Shown here: positions 48,701 to 59,518 of the stretch, piece by piece | Position numbering within the stretch: the stretch's first letter is position 1 | Layout of the letters: each line of letters starts with the position of its first letter | From: Hydractinia symbiolongicarpus | Taxonomy: Eukaryota > Cnidaria > Hydrozoa > Anthoathecata > Hydractiniidae | Direction of reading: 5' to 3' | NCBI RefSeq assembly: GCF_029227915.1 | Contig: NC_079883.1 | Span: 6,634,001-6,698,000 of the forward strand | Length of the DNA stretch: 64,000 bases | The notes under the pieces: generated by a model | Databases searched by the model: none | What the model was told of the DNA's origin: nothing | What the model saw: only the letters and a program-made list of their open reading frames with translations | Made by a program: the position numbers and the translations under genes

Positions 48701-49575
48701 TAAACAACAAAATTGTGACGAAATTGATTTCCAAAGAATTTATAAGTGAGTTTTATTAGCCACATAGAGCAAATAAAAATGGCCATAAATAATTGGAAAC
48801 AGAACATTTTAGATACCGTAATTCCTCTTTTTATCCCCGGGGGGCTTATTAAATTCTAAATAAAGGGAGGGGGCTAATAAGAGGAATTACGGTAGATGTA
48901 GATAATATATAATTCATGGGAATAAAGTTTGTAAACAAAGCCTAGAGATTGTTAATATGTCAAAATTGCTTTCACAAAAGTATGTTTTACCACATATCTT
49001 CTTGAACTCAGACAAAATAACATAACAACAAGATTTACTGGCTCTTTTAGAAAAAAATCAGTTTTAGAAAAAACAAATTAAATTTCTACTCCAGGCTCAG
49101 AATGTCCTCCAACTGTATCCAACTTTCCTTTTGACTCTGCAACCCAATCAGCTCTCTTAATAACAACAATATGATTGTCATTACTTAAGACTGCAGCTGT
49201 CACACCAATTGGATTAGAAAAACATGCACATTGATCCCCATATTGTTCTACACCATACTTTCGTATATCAATAATGTCTTCTGTAATTGCTTCAATGTGG
49301 GTGCATACAGTGTCTTTATAGTCAGTCATCCCAACCTTCATTTCCAGTTCTCCATCTGGATTTAAAATTGCATCATGAAAACGAAATTTGCTAGCATTGT
49401 AAAGCTTTGGATTCTTTGCTAATATTTTCTCCCACATTTTGCTTATTTTGCAATCAAGCATTGGACATGCCTTTCTATTATATTTTTCACTAAATTCAAC
49501 TTTGATTGATTCCATTTGTAAACATTGTCTGGACAGAATGCATGTCCATCCCATGTCTTTATCAACCAATGCCAT
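45702..49575 (-). CDS. NUDT22: NUDT22-type Nudix hydrolase, 304 residues, five exons
   Basis: Human NUDT22 hydrolyses UDP-glucose and UDP-galactose. Exons: 49575-49090, 48671-48564, 47269-47172, 47091-46998 and 45830-45702. Exon 1 carries SKMWEKILAKNPKLYNASKF and RFHDAILNP, then VGMTDYKDT and NPIGVTAAVLSNDNHIVVIK, ending at the start of the Nudix region, TVGGHSEPG (154-162). Exon 2 gives EIFHSIIREVRDEV (186-199), the REVxDE helix of the Nudix box. Exon 3 gives [13 protein letters not shown], and exon 4 gives CNLSKDEIAHLYSQGGPETDEST. The last exon (WSPCGLATLFYYHQ) matches the family C-terminus. Total length equals human NUDT22 (303). The spacer between the GG and REVRDE parts is longer than in canonical Nudix boxes, as in vertebrate NUDT22. 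CAMKMT starts 285 bases downstream on the same strand. Confidence 0.92.
47820..48060. repeat. Interspersed repeat, copy A (matches 52236-52490)
   Basis: Shared landmarks with 52236-52490 include CAAAATATGTATGAACC, GTTG-CTTTT-TCGATAATGG, CATGTTGTT and TTTGTTAGTTCTCCT in the same order and orientation. It lies in NUDT22 intron 2. It is non-coding and its class is unknown. Confidence 0.65.
48816..48892. mobile_element. 77-bp foldback MITE with TA target duplication
   Basis: CCGTAATTCCTCTTTTTATC at the left pairs with CTAATAAGAGGAATTACGG at the right. The centre holds CCCCGGGGGG and GGAGGGGG runs. It is flanked by TA on both sides, the signature of Tc1/mariner-type insertion. It lies in NUDT22 intron 1. 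Confidence 0.75.
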
Positions 49576-50476
49576 CTTTAAAAACTAATAAGAAGGATTA
49601 AAATTCCAGTAACATGTAAATTTTTAACCAAAATTAACCAGACCAAAATCCAAGCAGCAGTTATTTCGAAAAAATTCAAATTTAGGTGACCTGTCAGAAA
49701 CCTAAGCAAAATTTGAGGAAATGTGAAAAGATCTTTAATGTGATTTAAGTCCATTTGATCTGTAAATCAACTTAAACATGACTGCACGTAATAAAAAAAC
49801 AACCAACATCTGTCATGTAACAATCCTATATTCTTTTTAGAGATTTGAGGAGAATTTCGAAAACTAAGAAATTTTTTAACTTTAGCAAGACCCGTTCTTG
49901 TCAAAACAAGAAGTCAGAAGGAAACATGAGTGAAAAATAAGAATAGCACTACTTTCTTATGTAAGCATACAGATTGAATATGGTATAGGCCTTATATGCA
50001 AATGCCCTCTGGGGAAACAACATGCAAGGAAAGTGAAAAATTAATTTTATATTCTAAACTAAAAATGGTTGCAATACAATCTACTTCTTAAGCTGAAATA
50101 AAACACAACATAGAAAAATATAACAAAACTAATTTACAATATATTTTTTGTAAACAGGTATTCTTTACAAGTTCTCATCTAAATATAAACAAGTGGAATT
50201 TATGTTCCACACATTTAACAAAATAATAACTGCATATACGAAAAACAAGAGTGCGCTTTATTAAATTTAAGTACAAAATATTAATTTTTTCATTTATAAA
50301 CGCATGCAAAGATCTATCAAGTTACTTTAATTGTTGTTACAACAACAAAACTTTAAACTGATGATCCACTACATTGGATAAATTGTTCTTTGATTTAGCT
50401 AGTTATACAAACTAAGTTTTATTTCAGACTGAAACATAATTTTTATTTAATAAAACAACAGATAGTTAGAATTTAC
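49576..50476. other. Intergenic stretch between BTBD6-like gene and NUDT22
   Basis: AT-rich with no gene. It includes the NUDT22 promoter side and the 3' untranslated region of the BTB gene. Confidence 0.5.
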
Positions 50477-51781
50477 TTAAAAATAAAATAACAAAGTTGG
50501 TATTTGTCCTTCATCATAACTTGTGCCATTTGTTGAATCACTGCTGTTTTCAAACACAAAATTTACCCCTTCTTCTGTAACTTCTTGTCTTCCATCATCA
50601 CCAGCAAATGATGGTGGACCATCAAGCAAGACAGATATGTCATAGAAGGTGTTTTCTTTTATTCGCAGAGGATCTTCAAGTAATATTTCATGTACGGGTG
50701 GATTGTCCATGGTATTTAAATCTGGATCTGGTGGGCACATAAATACAGACGAGTTTGTGTAAACTGTATCATCGTCAATACTAACTTTCAACTGAAGAGA
50801 GTACTCTCCACCGCTTGGAGAACCGTATAATCCAATACCAGTTAAAAAGATTTCTTGATCAACTTTAAAGCGAATCGCATCAGTATCCTTTTCATCATAC
50901 CTCCACAAATAATTTTTCATAGGTTTTACATAACGTGAGCATTTATGAGGTTTAAACGAGCGAACTTTTAAAGGGTATTTTAGACTGCTGATTGCCAATC
51001 CTGAGTTTAAATAAATAAAAATTAACTTTATATCCTCTAATGGTAATAGATCAGATCTTGCTGGTCCTAAAGCAAAATCTTTAGCAGACATAACAGGAAA
51101 TCGAATTAGATAAATAATATCCTTCAACACACTTCTTTGATTTTGGGTATTTACTTCTAAGGATTGTCTTGAACATTCTTTTTCAGCCCATTTTTTAATT
51201 GCATTAAACACATCAATTTCTGAAACGTCAAGACAATCTTTTTGAAGAATGTTTGTTAATAGTTGTTTATCCACATCAGCAAATGAGTCAGACAGTATTA
51301 TTTCAGACGTTTTTCGTGATAAAATAGACCAGCAATGCTTTTCCAAACGTTTTTCACCAAAACACACTGCAGCGTTTAAAACATCAAGAACGTTTTCAGT
51401 TTGAACATTTTCTAATAAATAATTAACACACTCTTTTGACAACACTGGGACAATATATTTATTTGCTAAGTACAACACGTCAAGAACATTTCCGGAATTT
51501 AAATTCACTTGATCATAGTAGATAAACCGCAGCAATTCCCAAAAGGCTTCAGATTCACAATCGTCTATAGATATCGTCTCGTCTTTAGCAAAATCTCCAT
51601 AGAGCATGGCAAAAAAAACAGGACTTGAAGTTCCTAATACATACTTGTGTGCAGGAATGATTTTCTTTGTTTCTCCTTGTTTTCCAACGTTAAATTGTAT
51701 ATCACTGATCAATTTATTTCCAAACATATATTCATTTCTTTCTCGTACATTTGTTTTTGTGGTTTGCCAGTGGCTAGACAT
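50477..51781 (-). CDS. BTBD6: BTBD6-like BTB-BACK-PHR protein, 434 residues, single coding exon
   Basis: Cullin-3 substrate-adaptor family. It starts MSSHWQTTKTNVRERNEYMF, the usual N-terminal block before the BTB domain of BTBD1/2/3/6. The BTB domain (about 24-128) contains SDIQFNVG, IPAHKYVLGTSSPVFFAMLY and LLRFIYYDQVNLN. BACK follows (about 133-240; YIVPVLSKECVNYL, FNAIKKWAEKECSRQ, RFPVMSAKDFA). The C-terminal PHR beta-sandwich (about 285-434) contains WRYDEKDTDAIRFKVD, LTGIGLYGSPSGGEYS, FENSSDSTNGTSYDEGQIP and LLFYF. Length and order match the family. Vertebrate orthologues have introns here; a single coding exon is seen. The exact member (BTBD3 or BTBD6) is uncertain. Confidence 0.9.
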   Translation of the reverse strand: MSSHWQTTKTNVRERNEYMFGNKLISDIQFNVGKQGETKKIIPAHKYVLGTSSPVFFAMLYGDFAKDETISIDDCESEAFWELLRFIYYDQVNLNSGNVLDVLYLANKYIVPVLSKECVNYLLENVQTENVLDVLNAAVCFGEKRLEKHCWSILSRKTSEIILSDSFADVDKQLLTNILQKDCLDVSEIDVFNAIKKWAEKECSRQSLEVNTQNQRSVLKDIIYLIRFPVMSAKDFALGPARSDLLPLEDIKLIFIYLNSGLAISSLKYPLKVRSFKPHKCSRYVKPMKNYLWRYDEKDTDAIRFKVDQEIFLTGIGLYGSPSGGEYSLQLKVSIDDDTVYTNSSVFMCPPDPDLNTMDNPPVHEILLEDPLRIKENTFYDISVLLDGPPSFAGDDGRQEVTEEGVNFVFENSSDSTNGTSYDEGQIPTLLFYF

Positions 51782-53118
51782 TTTAAGTTTATGAGTGTGT
51801 TCTTTTAAACAGCACTTTGCACTACTTTATCTAAAAATATAAAATATTGAAGTGTCAACAGGTCTTAGCAATAACATGAGAAAAATGTTGTATCGCAGTG
51901 TAAAATGTAACAGGTACCAACATTTCTTATTTATTGTATTTTTTCGTAACTGTCTTCTCTACAAGTACACAGTTGTAAAAATTCAATCATTTAAAATCTT
52001 ATTTAGCAAGTTTTCCTTCCAACATTTACACTAACGAAAGGTTGAACGAACAACACATTGCACTAGCGCAAATTTCTTGCTCTACTGGAATTTAACCTTT
52101 CAATGTACTGGTTGGCATGGATATTTTTTAATACTTCCTTCGTATATTCTACTCAGCACTTGATTAGGATACAATTAAAATCACTCCAAGAAGATCACAA
52201 TGTTCGTATAACTTCATCCATCGTCTTACAAGTCAGAGCTATGCATGCAGTGTAATGTAACATATCAACAAAATATGTATGAACCAAGTTGACTTTTTTT
52301 CGATAATGGTGGCGACCGTTTGAACATATTTGTCCAAAAGGTCGCCTAACGGTTTAAAATTTGGACATAAAAAAATGCTAAAATTTAATAATTATTATGC
52401 CATGTTGTTTTCATGATATGCAAAAATGTTCTCATTGCAAAAAACATATATTTTTTTGTTAGTTCTCCTTTAAAGAAAGAAAGAAAAAATCTAACAAGTA
52501 AATATTTAATTAGATAACTATTTTGCTTTGCGAATAAAAGAAAATTTTATCTCAAGCCTTCTAGAGACCTGGGACATTTGGAAACAACTTGAGACATCTC
52601 AAACTGCAAGTTGTGAACTACTTCCTTACATAGAGTGATAATGACTAACAACAATACCCCTTCAAGAAGGAAAATATTAGCATCTCTACCATGCTGTTAT
52701 AAAAGATAGTATAGTTATTATCTTTCAGATCAACAGAAAAAAAAACAGATTCAAACAAATATAAAGTAATAACACACTCACAGTATTAGGAAATATTATA
52801 AATTAATATGTTAAGAATTATATATATCATGTATATATTAATTATATTAAAATAGAAACCAAACAGTTGATAGTTTAACATTTACTACTAAAAATAAATA
52901 ACTTTTGGTACAACACGAACATTCAAAATCGATATTTAGATTCATACTTCCATTTTTAAGAGAAAAAAGAAATGCAAGTTAAGCGAAATTTAACTTCAAT
53001 AATTAGGAAAGCATGTACTGAATGCAGCTATCTAGATCAAAAGAAAACTCAATAAATTAGAATAGATTTTCCAGCTTTATTCTGAATTATTATTTACTTT
53101 ATTGAAAATAATTACATG
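51782..53118. other. Intergenic stretch with a repeat copy
   Basis: No gene. It holds repeat copy B at 52236-52490 (matching 47820-48060) and is otherwise AT-rich. Confidence 0.5.
52236..52490. repeat. Interspersed repeat, copy B (matches 47820-48060)
   Basis: Same landmarks as copy A, plus an extra internal hairpin: GCGACCGTTTGAACATA opposed by AAAAGGTCGCCTAACGG (about 52312-52350), which copy A lacks or has decayed. Confidence 0.65.
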
Positions 53119-54129
53119 TTACCTATGCTTTTTATTTAAAGACCTCTGCATTTTAATTCCTTTTTTAGTGGGTAAAAGACTCTCATTTGTAACAGTAGTC
53201 AAAATACTTGGACTTGACAGTTTTTTCTTTAAATGCGCCACTTCAAGTGATAAGTCAGATGAAGACTGCTTAGTAGCATCTCTCTCCATCAATAAAAGTT
53301 TATATTTCTTTTTCAGTTCCTCCAATTCGGTTAAAATTTTCGTATTTATCAATTGCAAATTTTCGTAGGCTGATTCATGATCAATTTGTTTCATTAACAA
53401 CTCATCCACCTTTAATGTTAGTTGTTCAATTTCAAGCAATAGACTATTTTGGTTTGAAAGTCTAGCAGAGGTATCTCTTTCATTTTTAAGATCTGCGGAA
53501 ATTGCAAACACATGCTTTTCAAGTTTTTCAACCTCATTACTCAATTCATTATTTTTCTTTGTATATATACTTTTCTCCTCACTGCAAATTTGTAGTTGGT
53601 TCCTAAGTTCTACAATTACTCTTTCTCTGTCTTGACTTAGTGATTTTTTTTCATCTAGTTCATTGATATTTTTTTTCTGAACTTCTACATTTTGTAACAA
53701 TAACAAGTTCTCATTTTTTAGATCAATTAATTCTTTTTGTGCTTTCACCAGTTTCTCCATCAAATTATCCTGCTTTCTTTTCCATTTCTGCTCAATTTCA
53801 GAAATCAAAACTTGTAGATCCTGCTCCTTGTCAAGTATCTTCTTTGAATTTTCCACTTTTAAAAAACTAATCCTGTCATCGTAATCTTTCACTAAATCAT
53901 CTAACTTCTGTTTTGCCTCGTGTGCAAAATTATGAAGTTGAGCACACGAACTGAGTTCCTTTTCTAAAACATCAACTCTACTCTTAAGTTTTTCATTTTC
54001 AATAACAGTGTCATCCAGTTTCATTAAAGTATCAATGTGTTTTGACATCAGTCTTCTGTCTTGATTTTCTTTTAAGTCACGAGGAACTTTGGCTTTATTT
54101 TTTGGGTAGGATTTTTGCTTAGACATCAC
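53119..54129 (-). CDS. Long coiled-coil protein, 336 residues, unrecognised
   Basis: A single open frame of 336 codons, exceptional in this AT-rich DNA. A basic N-terminus (MMSKQKSYPKNKAKVPRDLK) is followed by almost continuous heptad-like helix from about residue 35 to 310 (for example LMKLDDTVIENEKLKSRVDV, ELRNQLQICSEEKSIYTKKN, LEELKKKYKLLLMERD). A basic tail ends RSLNKKHR. There is no catalytic or membrane motif. Composition resembles centrosomal, ciliary or cytoskeletal coiled-coil proteins, but I do not recognise a family. Upstream exons cannot be excluded. Confidence 0.65.
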   Translation of the reverse strand: MMSKQKSYPKNKAKVPRDLKENQDRRLMSKHIDTLMKLDDTVIENEKLKSRVDVLEKELSSCAQLHNFAHEAKQKLDDLVKDYDDRISFLKVENSKKILDKEQDLQVLISEIEQKWKRKQDNLMEKLVKAQKELIDLKNENLLLLQNVEVQKKNINELDEKKSLSQDRERVIVELRNQLQICSEEKSIYTKKNNELSNEVEKLEKHVFAISADLKNERDTSARLSNQNSLLLEIEQLTLKVDELLMKQIDHESAYENLQLINTKILTELEELKKKYKLLLMERDATKQSSSDLSLEVAHLKKKLSSPSILTTVTNESLLPTKKGIKMQRSLNKKHR

Positions 54130-55040
54130 CTATATCTAAAAATATACATAAGTATATATAAAAATAAAAAGGTAAAAAGTTTTTATTCATTCTAAACTTT
54201 AAAATTATATATAATGAGAAATTGTGCTCAGCAGTGATATATATTTTAATGTCAGAGATGAAAATTTCAGCTGCAACTCTTTCGTGAAATTAGGCTATGG
54301 CTTGAAAAACAAAAACAACATATCTTGCCCTCTCTGCTTAGGCGACCATTAGTATGTGGTGACCCTTTATTTTTTGTTTATTATTATCTTAGAAACTGTT
54401 TTATCTAAAACTTATTATATGTGTATTAATTCCAATTTTTAACCACCGTCTCTCTTATGATACGAATTTGTCATTTTTTTTAACTGAAAATTTTAAAAAA
54501 CTTTGCAACCAGTCAATTAGGGGATCCTTCCATTGAGATACGAGGACCTTGTTTTACCTAAACAGGGGAAGAGGGTTATAGCGAAAGCATATAAATATCT
54601 TTTATATTTTTGGACTTGTTTATCCATTCTGTTAATGGATAAACAAGTCAATGCAACAAATTTTCATGATAATAGAAAGATTTACTGCTTGAGTTACAAT
54701 GATTTAGTACTTACATTACACAACTGCAAAATAAGAATTTACAGCAGCATATCTTTTGCCCAATTTTCCTGAGAACCTAATTTTTATTTTTTTCTTTACT
54801 TTTTTTCTGTGCTGTTAATATTTCATTTATGTTAAAGATCAGCGGGGAGTAAACTTGTAAAGTCTAAACACAAGGAAGGGGTTGAGCTAGTATCTCAACC
54901 TTAACTTTGTTATCCCATTTTGAGACAATAAAATCTAAGCACGTGTTTTGTTTTGATTGGCAAGCTAAAAATGAAACAAAATGAAACAAATTTTACTACT
55001 TTTTGAACAAATTGTAATGGCAAAATCTTAAAAGGTGAAC
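54130..55040. other. Intergenic stretch, nothing recognised
   Basis: AT-rich. A short direct/inverted pair around TGTTTATCCATTCTGTTAATGGATAAACA (about 54617-54645) forms a small hairpin. No gene is supported. Confidence 0.5.
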
Positions 55041-55640
55041 ACAACATTTGACCAGAATCACTTTAAAAAGGGTTATTTAATTAACAAACTGCGGAAGCCA
55101 TCCAGGTTAGAAGGGTATAGTTCGACATTTGCCTGTTTGGCTGGATGCCTTTATCACACGACATTGCTGTCTGTAAAATGGCATCTAGATATCCAGCAGC
55201 AAAATTGGTGTCATCAACCAAATCAGAAAATGTATTGCCATTTCTAAATAGCAATTGTGACAAATACGGAAACCAAGACTGTCAAATGTCTGACAATGGA
55301 CCACCTTTTAATTCCTGTGATATGGAAGAATTCGCCCAAGAAGTGATTTCTAGCTTCAAAAAATTCTGTCGTTACACCTTGCATCAAGCCGTGTAAAAAC
55401 CTTATGAAATGTCTGAACAGGAAGCTGTTTAACACCTTCTATGTAACTATCGCAATAACTACATCCTACAACTGGACTTGTCTTGCAGCTATGTTGTTTT
55501 GAGATTGCCAGTGTGTAGTTTACCTAAAAAAGACATTTTATCTGCCAAACAATGCCAGTGCAACTAGAAAGCAATGGTACCATCCTTCGCAGGCAACCAA
55601 ATCAGGTAATGAAGTTCTGCTTTGAAGTTTTTGCTTTTTA
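55040..55640 (+). pseudogene. Decayed integrase fragment of a Ty3/gypsy-type retroelement
   Basis: Plus-strand frames give SRYPAAKLVSSTKSENVLPF, then KYGNQDCQMSDNGPPFNS and MEEFAQE. This is the core of a retroviral-type integrase, including the second catalytic Asp in the SDNGPPFNS motif. Frame shifts and stops occur on both sides, and no protease, RT or LTR was found nearby. It is an inactive scrap. Confidence 0.6.
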
Positions 55641-56939
55641 GGATGGTGTTTTCATAATTTTTAAACAATCTACAATGATCTTTTCGCTATCTATGATACT
55701 GTTTTGTTTTTAAATCCACTGTGACCATTTTATTTTCTACAATCTTGTTTTATTATTCCTGTGAAGAAGAATGCAGATATTTTCAAACTTAATAGTAAAT
55801 TTCTTCAGAAATCAGTGATGTGAGATAAACAAAATGTTATATTAGAAGCTATTTTAAAACGACTTCAACTGAAACAAATTTAAGGAAGTGTTAAAACAAA
55901 TTAATTTTAATTTTTGTGTAATGATTGGAAAACGAATGAGAAACTATTTGGAAACAATTTTAAAAAAAATTTAAAAAGAATTTTTTTAAAAAATTTTTTT
56001 TAAAATGGTATATACAGAAATGTTTCGATAAAATATATAAATTAAGACAATTATTTTTTAAACTAGCCCTTACTTTATGCACTTTTATTAAATAAGTAAA
56101 AAAACTGTTCATGCCCATAATGAAATGGCCCTATTGGGTTTTTGAGGTTTACTTGCTGGCGTAATACCGTAATTAACACAATAAAAACATTGTTTGGTGG
56201 AATGTTGGAAATCGAGGGATGCATGCGTGTATTGAATGATGAGATAAAGTCTGATTGTATATATATATTTATGTCAGATCGGCATGTCATCGTTGTATGC
56301 AAGTGCAGTGTTGTCTCATGTGGCTTGTTGTTGTAAAGAATTATATATAAGGGAACTGTTCTCGATGTTTGTGTTGTTCATGCCTGTGTTAATTGTATTG
56401 TCTCTCTGTAAATTGTGCGTAACCATGTTTATATTGGCTGTCCTCAATTTAATAGGCAGGCTGTACTGAGTGAGTTTTTTGTAGAGAACAGTGTTTACTA
56501 CATTGAAAACAAAATTTATAATAAGAATAGTATCAACTGTCATTTAAAGTGTATTCTTCTCTGTACAAACGTGCAGCTACACATAATGTTGCATAAAAAT
56601 CATTACTTATTGTGATGTGCAAATGTGAATTAATTACTAATCGTCTTTGTTAATTGAAAAAGATCGTTCTTGGGCCGTAGAGATATAACATGACAGAAAA
56701 AAGGTTTTATAACAATCAAAACAGATCCAATACAGTACCGCCTGAATGTAATGTTACATGTGCACGATAGTTATCACCTTTACACGAGCTTTTGGTAGCG
56801 TCAGAACTTTTGTTTTTATTATATATCCATTGTTAAATACATGATCTATTTTTGCATGTCAAAAACAAGAGTTTATGTCCCACACGTGAAATTTAACAAT
56901 CACATGAAATTACTTTTGCTTCTACAACTATAAAACCAC

Positions 56940-57330
56940 CATTACCATACCAAAATCAGCCAGTCATACCACAACAACATTTTTTTCAAAAGCCATTGAT
57001 GTTTCCACAAAATTTTCAAACGTACTTTCCTCAACCTCCACTTTCTAATAATACATCAGCTTTCCAACACATGAACATGCTTCAAAACGACAATCAAGAC
57101 TGGAGGTTGAGTAATGAAAAAATTAGCGCGATAAAGAATAGTTCTCATTCTGTAAAACATTTTTCGCAATGTTCAATGAGAAGAATATTTTCACTACAGA
57201 AAAGACAAGGAAAAAGCGTCTAAGGATCAAGTGTGTTAAAGGACGGAAAAGTTGTGACAAAAGAGGCCCTTGATTTTGTCGAAGTTGAATTTATTAAAAG
57301 CGTCATTTTCAACATAGCATTCATGTCTTA
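56940..57330 (+). pseudogene. Possible relic of a Pro/Gln-rich protein with a BEN-like segment
   Basis: An open frame from about 56934 reads PPLPYQNQPVIPQQHFFQKP, then MFPQNFQTYFPQPPLSNNTS, and then HFSQCSMRRIFSLQKRQGKS. It hits a TAA at 57221-57223, and after that stop the same frame continues KDGKVVTKEALDFVEVEF. The second half vaguely recalls the C-terminal BEN-domain pattern of cnidarian transposon-associated proteins. The similarity is weak, so treat it as a hint only. Confidence 0.3.
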
Positions 57331-58707
57331 AAATTAAACAAAAGTTTTCACATATACTATTGTTAACGCATGCGATTAAAGACAACAATAGAAACATATG
57401 CAAAATACATGGATAACAATAGACACATGAAGTTTCTTTATGTAAACATGCCCAGATTACGCGACATTATAAAGCGCATGTACATGTAACATTACATTCG
57501 GTCGGTACTGTACATAGCGAAAAAACAATGCCGTTGATTTTTTTGATGTTGATGATGCTCATTTTTGATTTTAGAAAGCGAAAACAGTAATAATTTTAGC
57601 TAAGAAACATTAAAACTACTCTCCGTTTTAAAAAATTTCAACAAATGATGAACCAATTAAACAACAACAAACAACAAATTAAAAAGTACAAAGATTATAT
57701 TTTTATGCTAAACACACCATGATAAATCATTATGTATCCTAGATCCAACATACGCACATTGTGACCATTTGTTTCTAAAAATGCTATTGCATTATTAATG
57801 TAATCGCAAATTTTTCTATCTTGAAAACCATGACAGCATCTTTATATTGTGCGTGTTGCTCACAATGTTAGATGTCCTGATTTCAGTATTATACTGTAAT
57901 AGTTATGTTTGTTTTTATTTCCTTTCGTTGATATGTACTTTTAATATTGTTTACTTTAGACATAGATCAAGGCTATACAAATAGTCACTAACTAACACAA
58001 AAGTAGATATATTATATGTTTGAAAATTTTGTGAAAAATTTAATTAAACTTTCTAAATATAACTTTTTAGATTTTATGTTACTACCCAGGTGGGTAATTC
58101 AAAGCGATTTTTTTAATTTGAAAACAAAAATTATTTTAAACTGATGCAAATTAGCACACGCAAAAACAAAAACAGTGAGCATGCAATTGCAAAATTTTCA
58201 CCAGAGCCCCGACATAAATGTATATTGATCTTAACCTTCTTTTGGGTTAAAACACATACTTACTGGGAACTAGATTCCATGATTGCAGGACAGTAGAAAC
58301 ATATTTCACTAGTCAAAATTCTAATGAAAATAAAGGCCCTCAGGGCTTTATAATACTTCAACGCAAAAATCCAAATTTAGTTTTTTTACTCACTCGTAAA
58401 AGTAAAATATTTCTCACAAAATTAAAATAAAAGGTTAATTTAAAACATGAGGTACTCCAATCAGGGTAGCGGTTGAGGTAGTTTTATTTTAAAATTCATT
58501 TTAAGATTTTAAAAAATCTGTAGTGCACATTTTTTTATGTAAAACTTAGTCCTGTAAACAATTACGGCAAAAAACAGTTGATTACTACTAGAAGCAACGA
58601 ACTTTAGCAAAAATCCAGTTAGTCAGAAGAACAATGGAATAAAATAAGTCATTTTAGAGATTTTGATAGTGTCAGCAAACACCAAATTTGTTTAGCCATT
58701 ACTTCTA
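57331..58707. other. Intergenic stretch, nothing recognised
   Basis: AT-rich, short ORFs only, no domain or repeat boundary seen. Confidence 0.45.
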
Positions 58708-59516
58708 CCTTAAGTGGATTAATTTTTGGGGAGATTAAATATTCGCGATTTTCGCGAATTTTGGCCAAATTCGCGAAAGTAGTGAAAATTGCGAATAAGG
58801 TAACTACGCGAAATTTAATCCTCGTGAAAATTTTGAAAAGGGCTCATTCGCGAAAATAAATCCACACGAAAATTTTAAGAACAACATTTTTTTCTTCATC
58901 TTTTTTTCTTTTTTCATAGAATTCTGTAAGTCACGTAGAAATTTGATCTTTTTTGTTTTTGTCTCGTGCTTGCAGTATACATAAATTAATATTTACAGTC
59001 TCTGAAAGAAAAATCGAATGTTTTTGCATTCTGTGGGGGTTTTAAGCAGGATCTGTTTTTCTTTTTGCTTTTGGCTGTACATCAAACTGAACGTTGGCAT
59101 TAGCATTCGTCTCAATAAAACTACCCATTATAACTTCATCTTTCAGTCCACAATAGAGTTCTTATACCATTCCTTCATAGCGTTGCAACAGCAAATGTCC
59201 TTTAATACTGGAATGGTGACCGTCACTTCACATGCATTTATTTATTTATTTGATTTGTCTTTTTTTATGGTGATCTTTGTGACTTCAGTGAATACATAGT
59301 TTCTTTACAAAAACAATTTATTACTTCTGACGAACCCACACTCAATAAAAATTATTTCTAAAAGATTGTGATTCGCGATTAGAGAATAGTCAATTCAGAA
59401 AAATTTGTCCATGCGAAATATTTGGAAACGACCGATTTGCGAAAATTAATCCTCATGGAATGTACTTTTTTTGACCTCGCAATAATTAATCCTCAGGAAA
59501 TTTTATCCACTTAAGG
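58708..59516. mobile_element. 809-bp non-autonomous Tc1/mariner-type element with CCTTAAGTGGAT ends
   Basis: Left end CCTTAAGTGGATTAATTTTT, right end AAATTTTATCCACTTAAGG, both flanked by TA, the expected target duplication. The subterminal region of the left half is packed with TTCGCGAA/ATTTTCGCGATT-like units; the right half has TTCGCGATT and TTTGCGAAAATTAATCCTC. The middle (about 58940-59330) lacks a transposase. Terminal sequence plus TA is strong evidence of a mobilised MITE. Confidence 0.82.
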
Positions 59517-59518
59517 TA

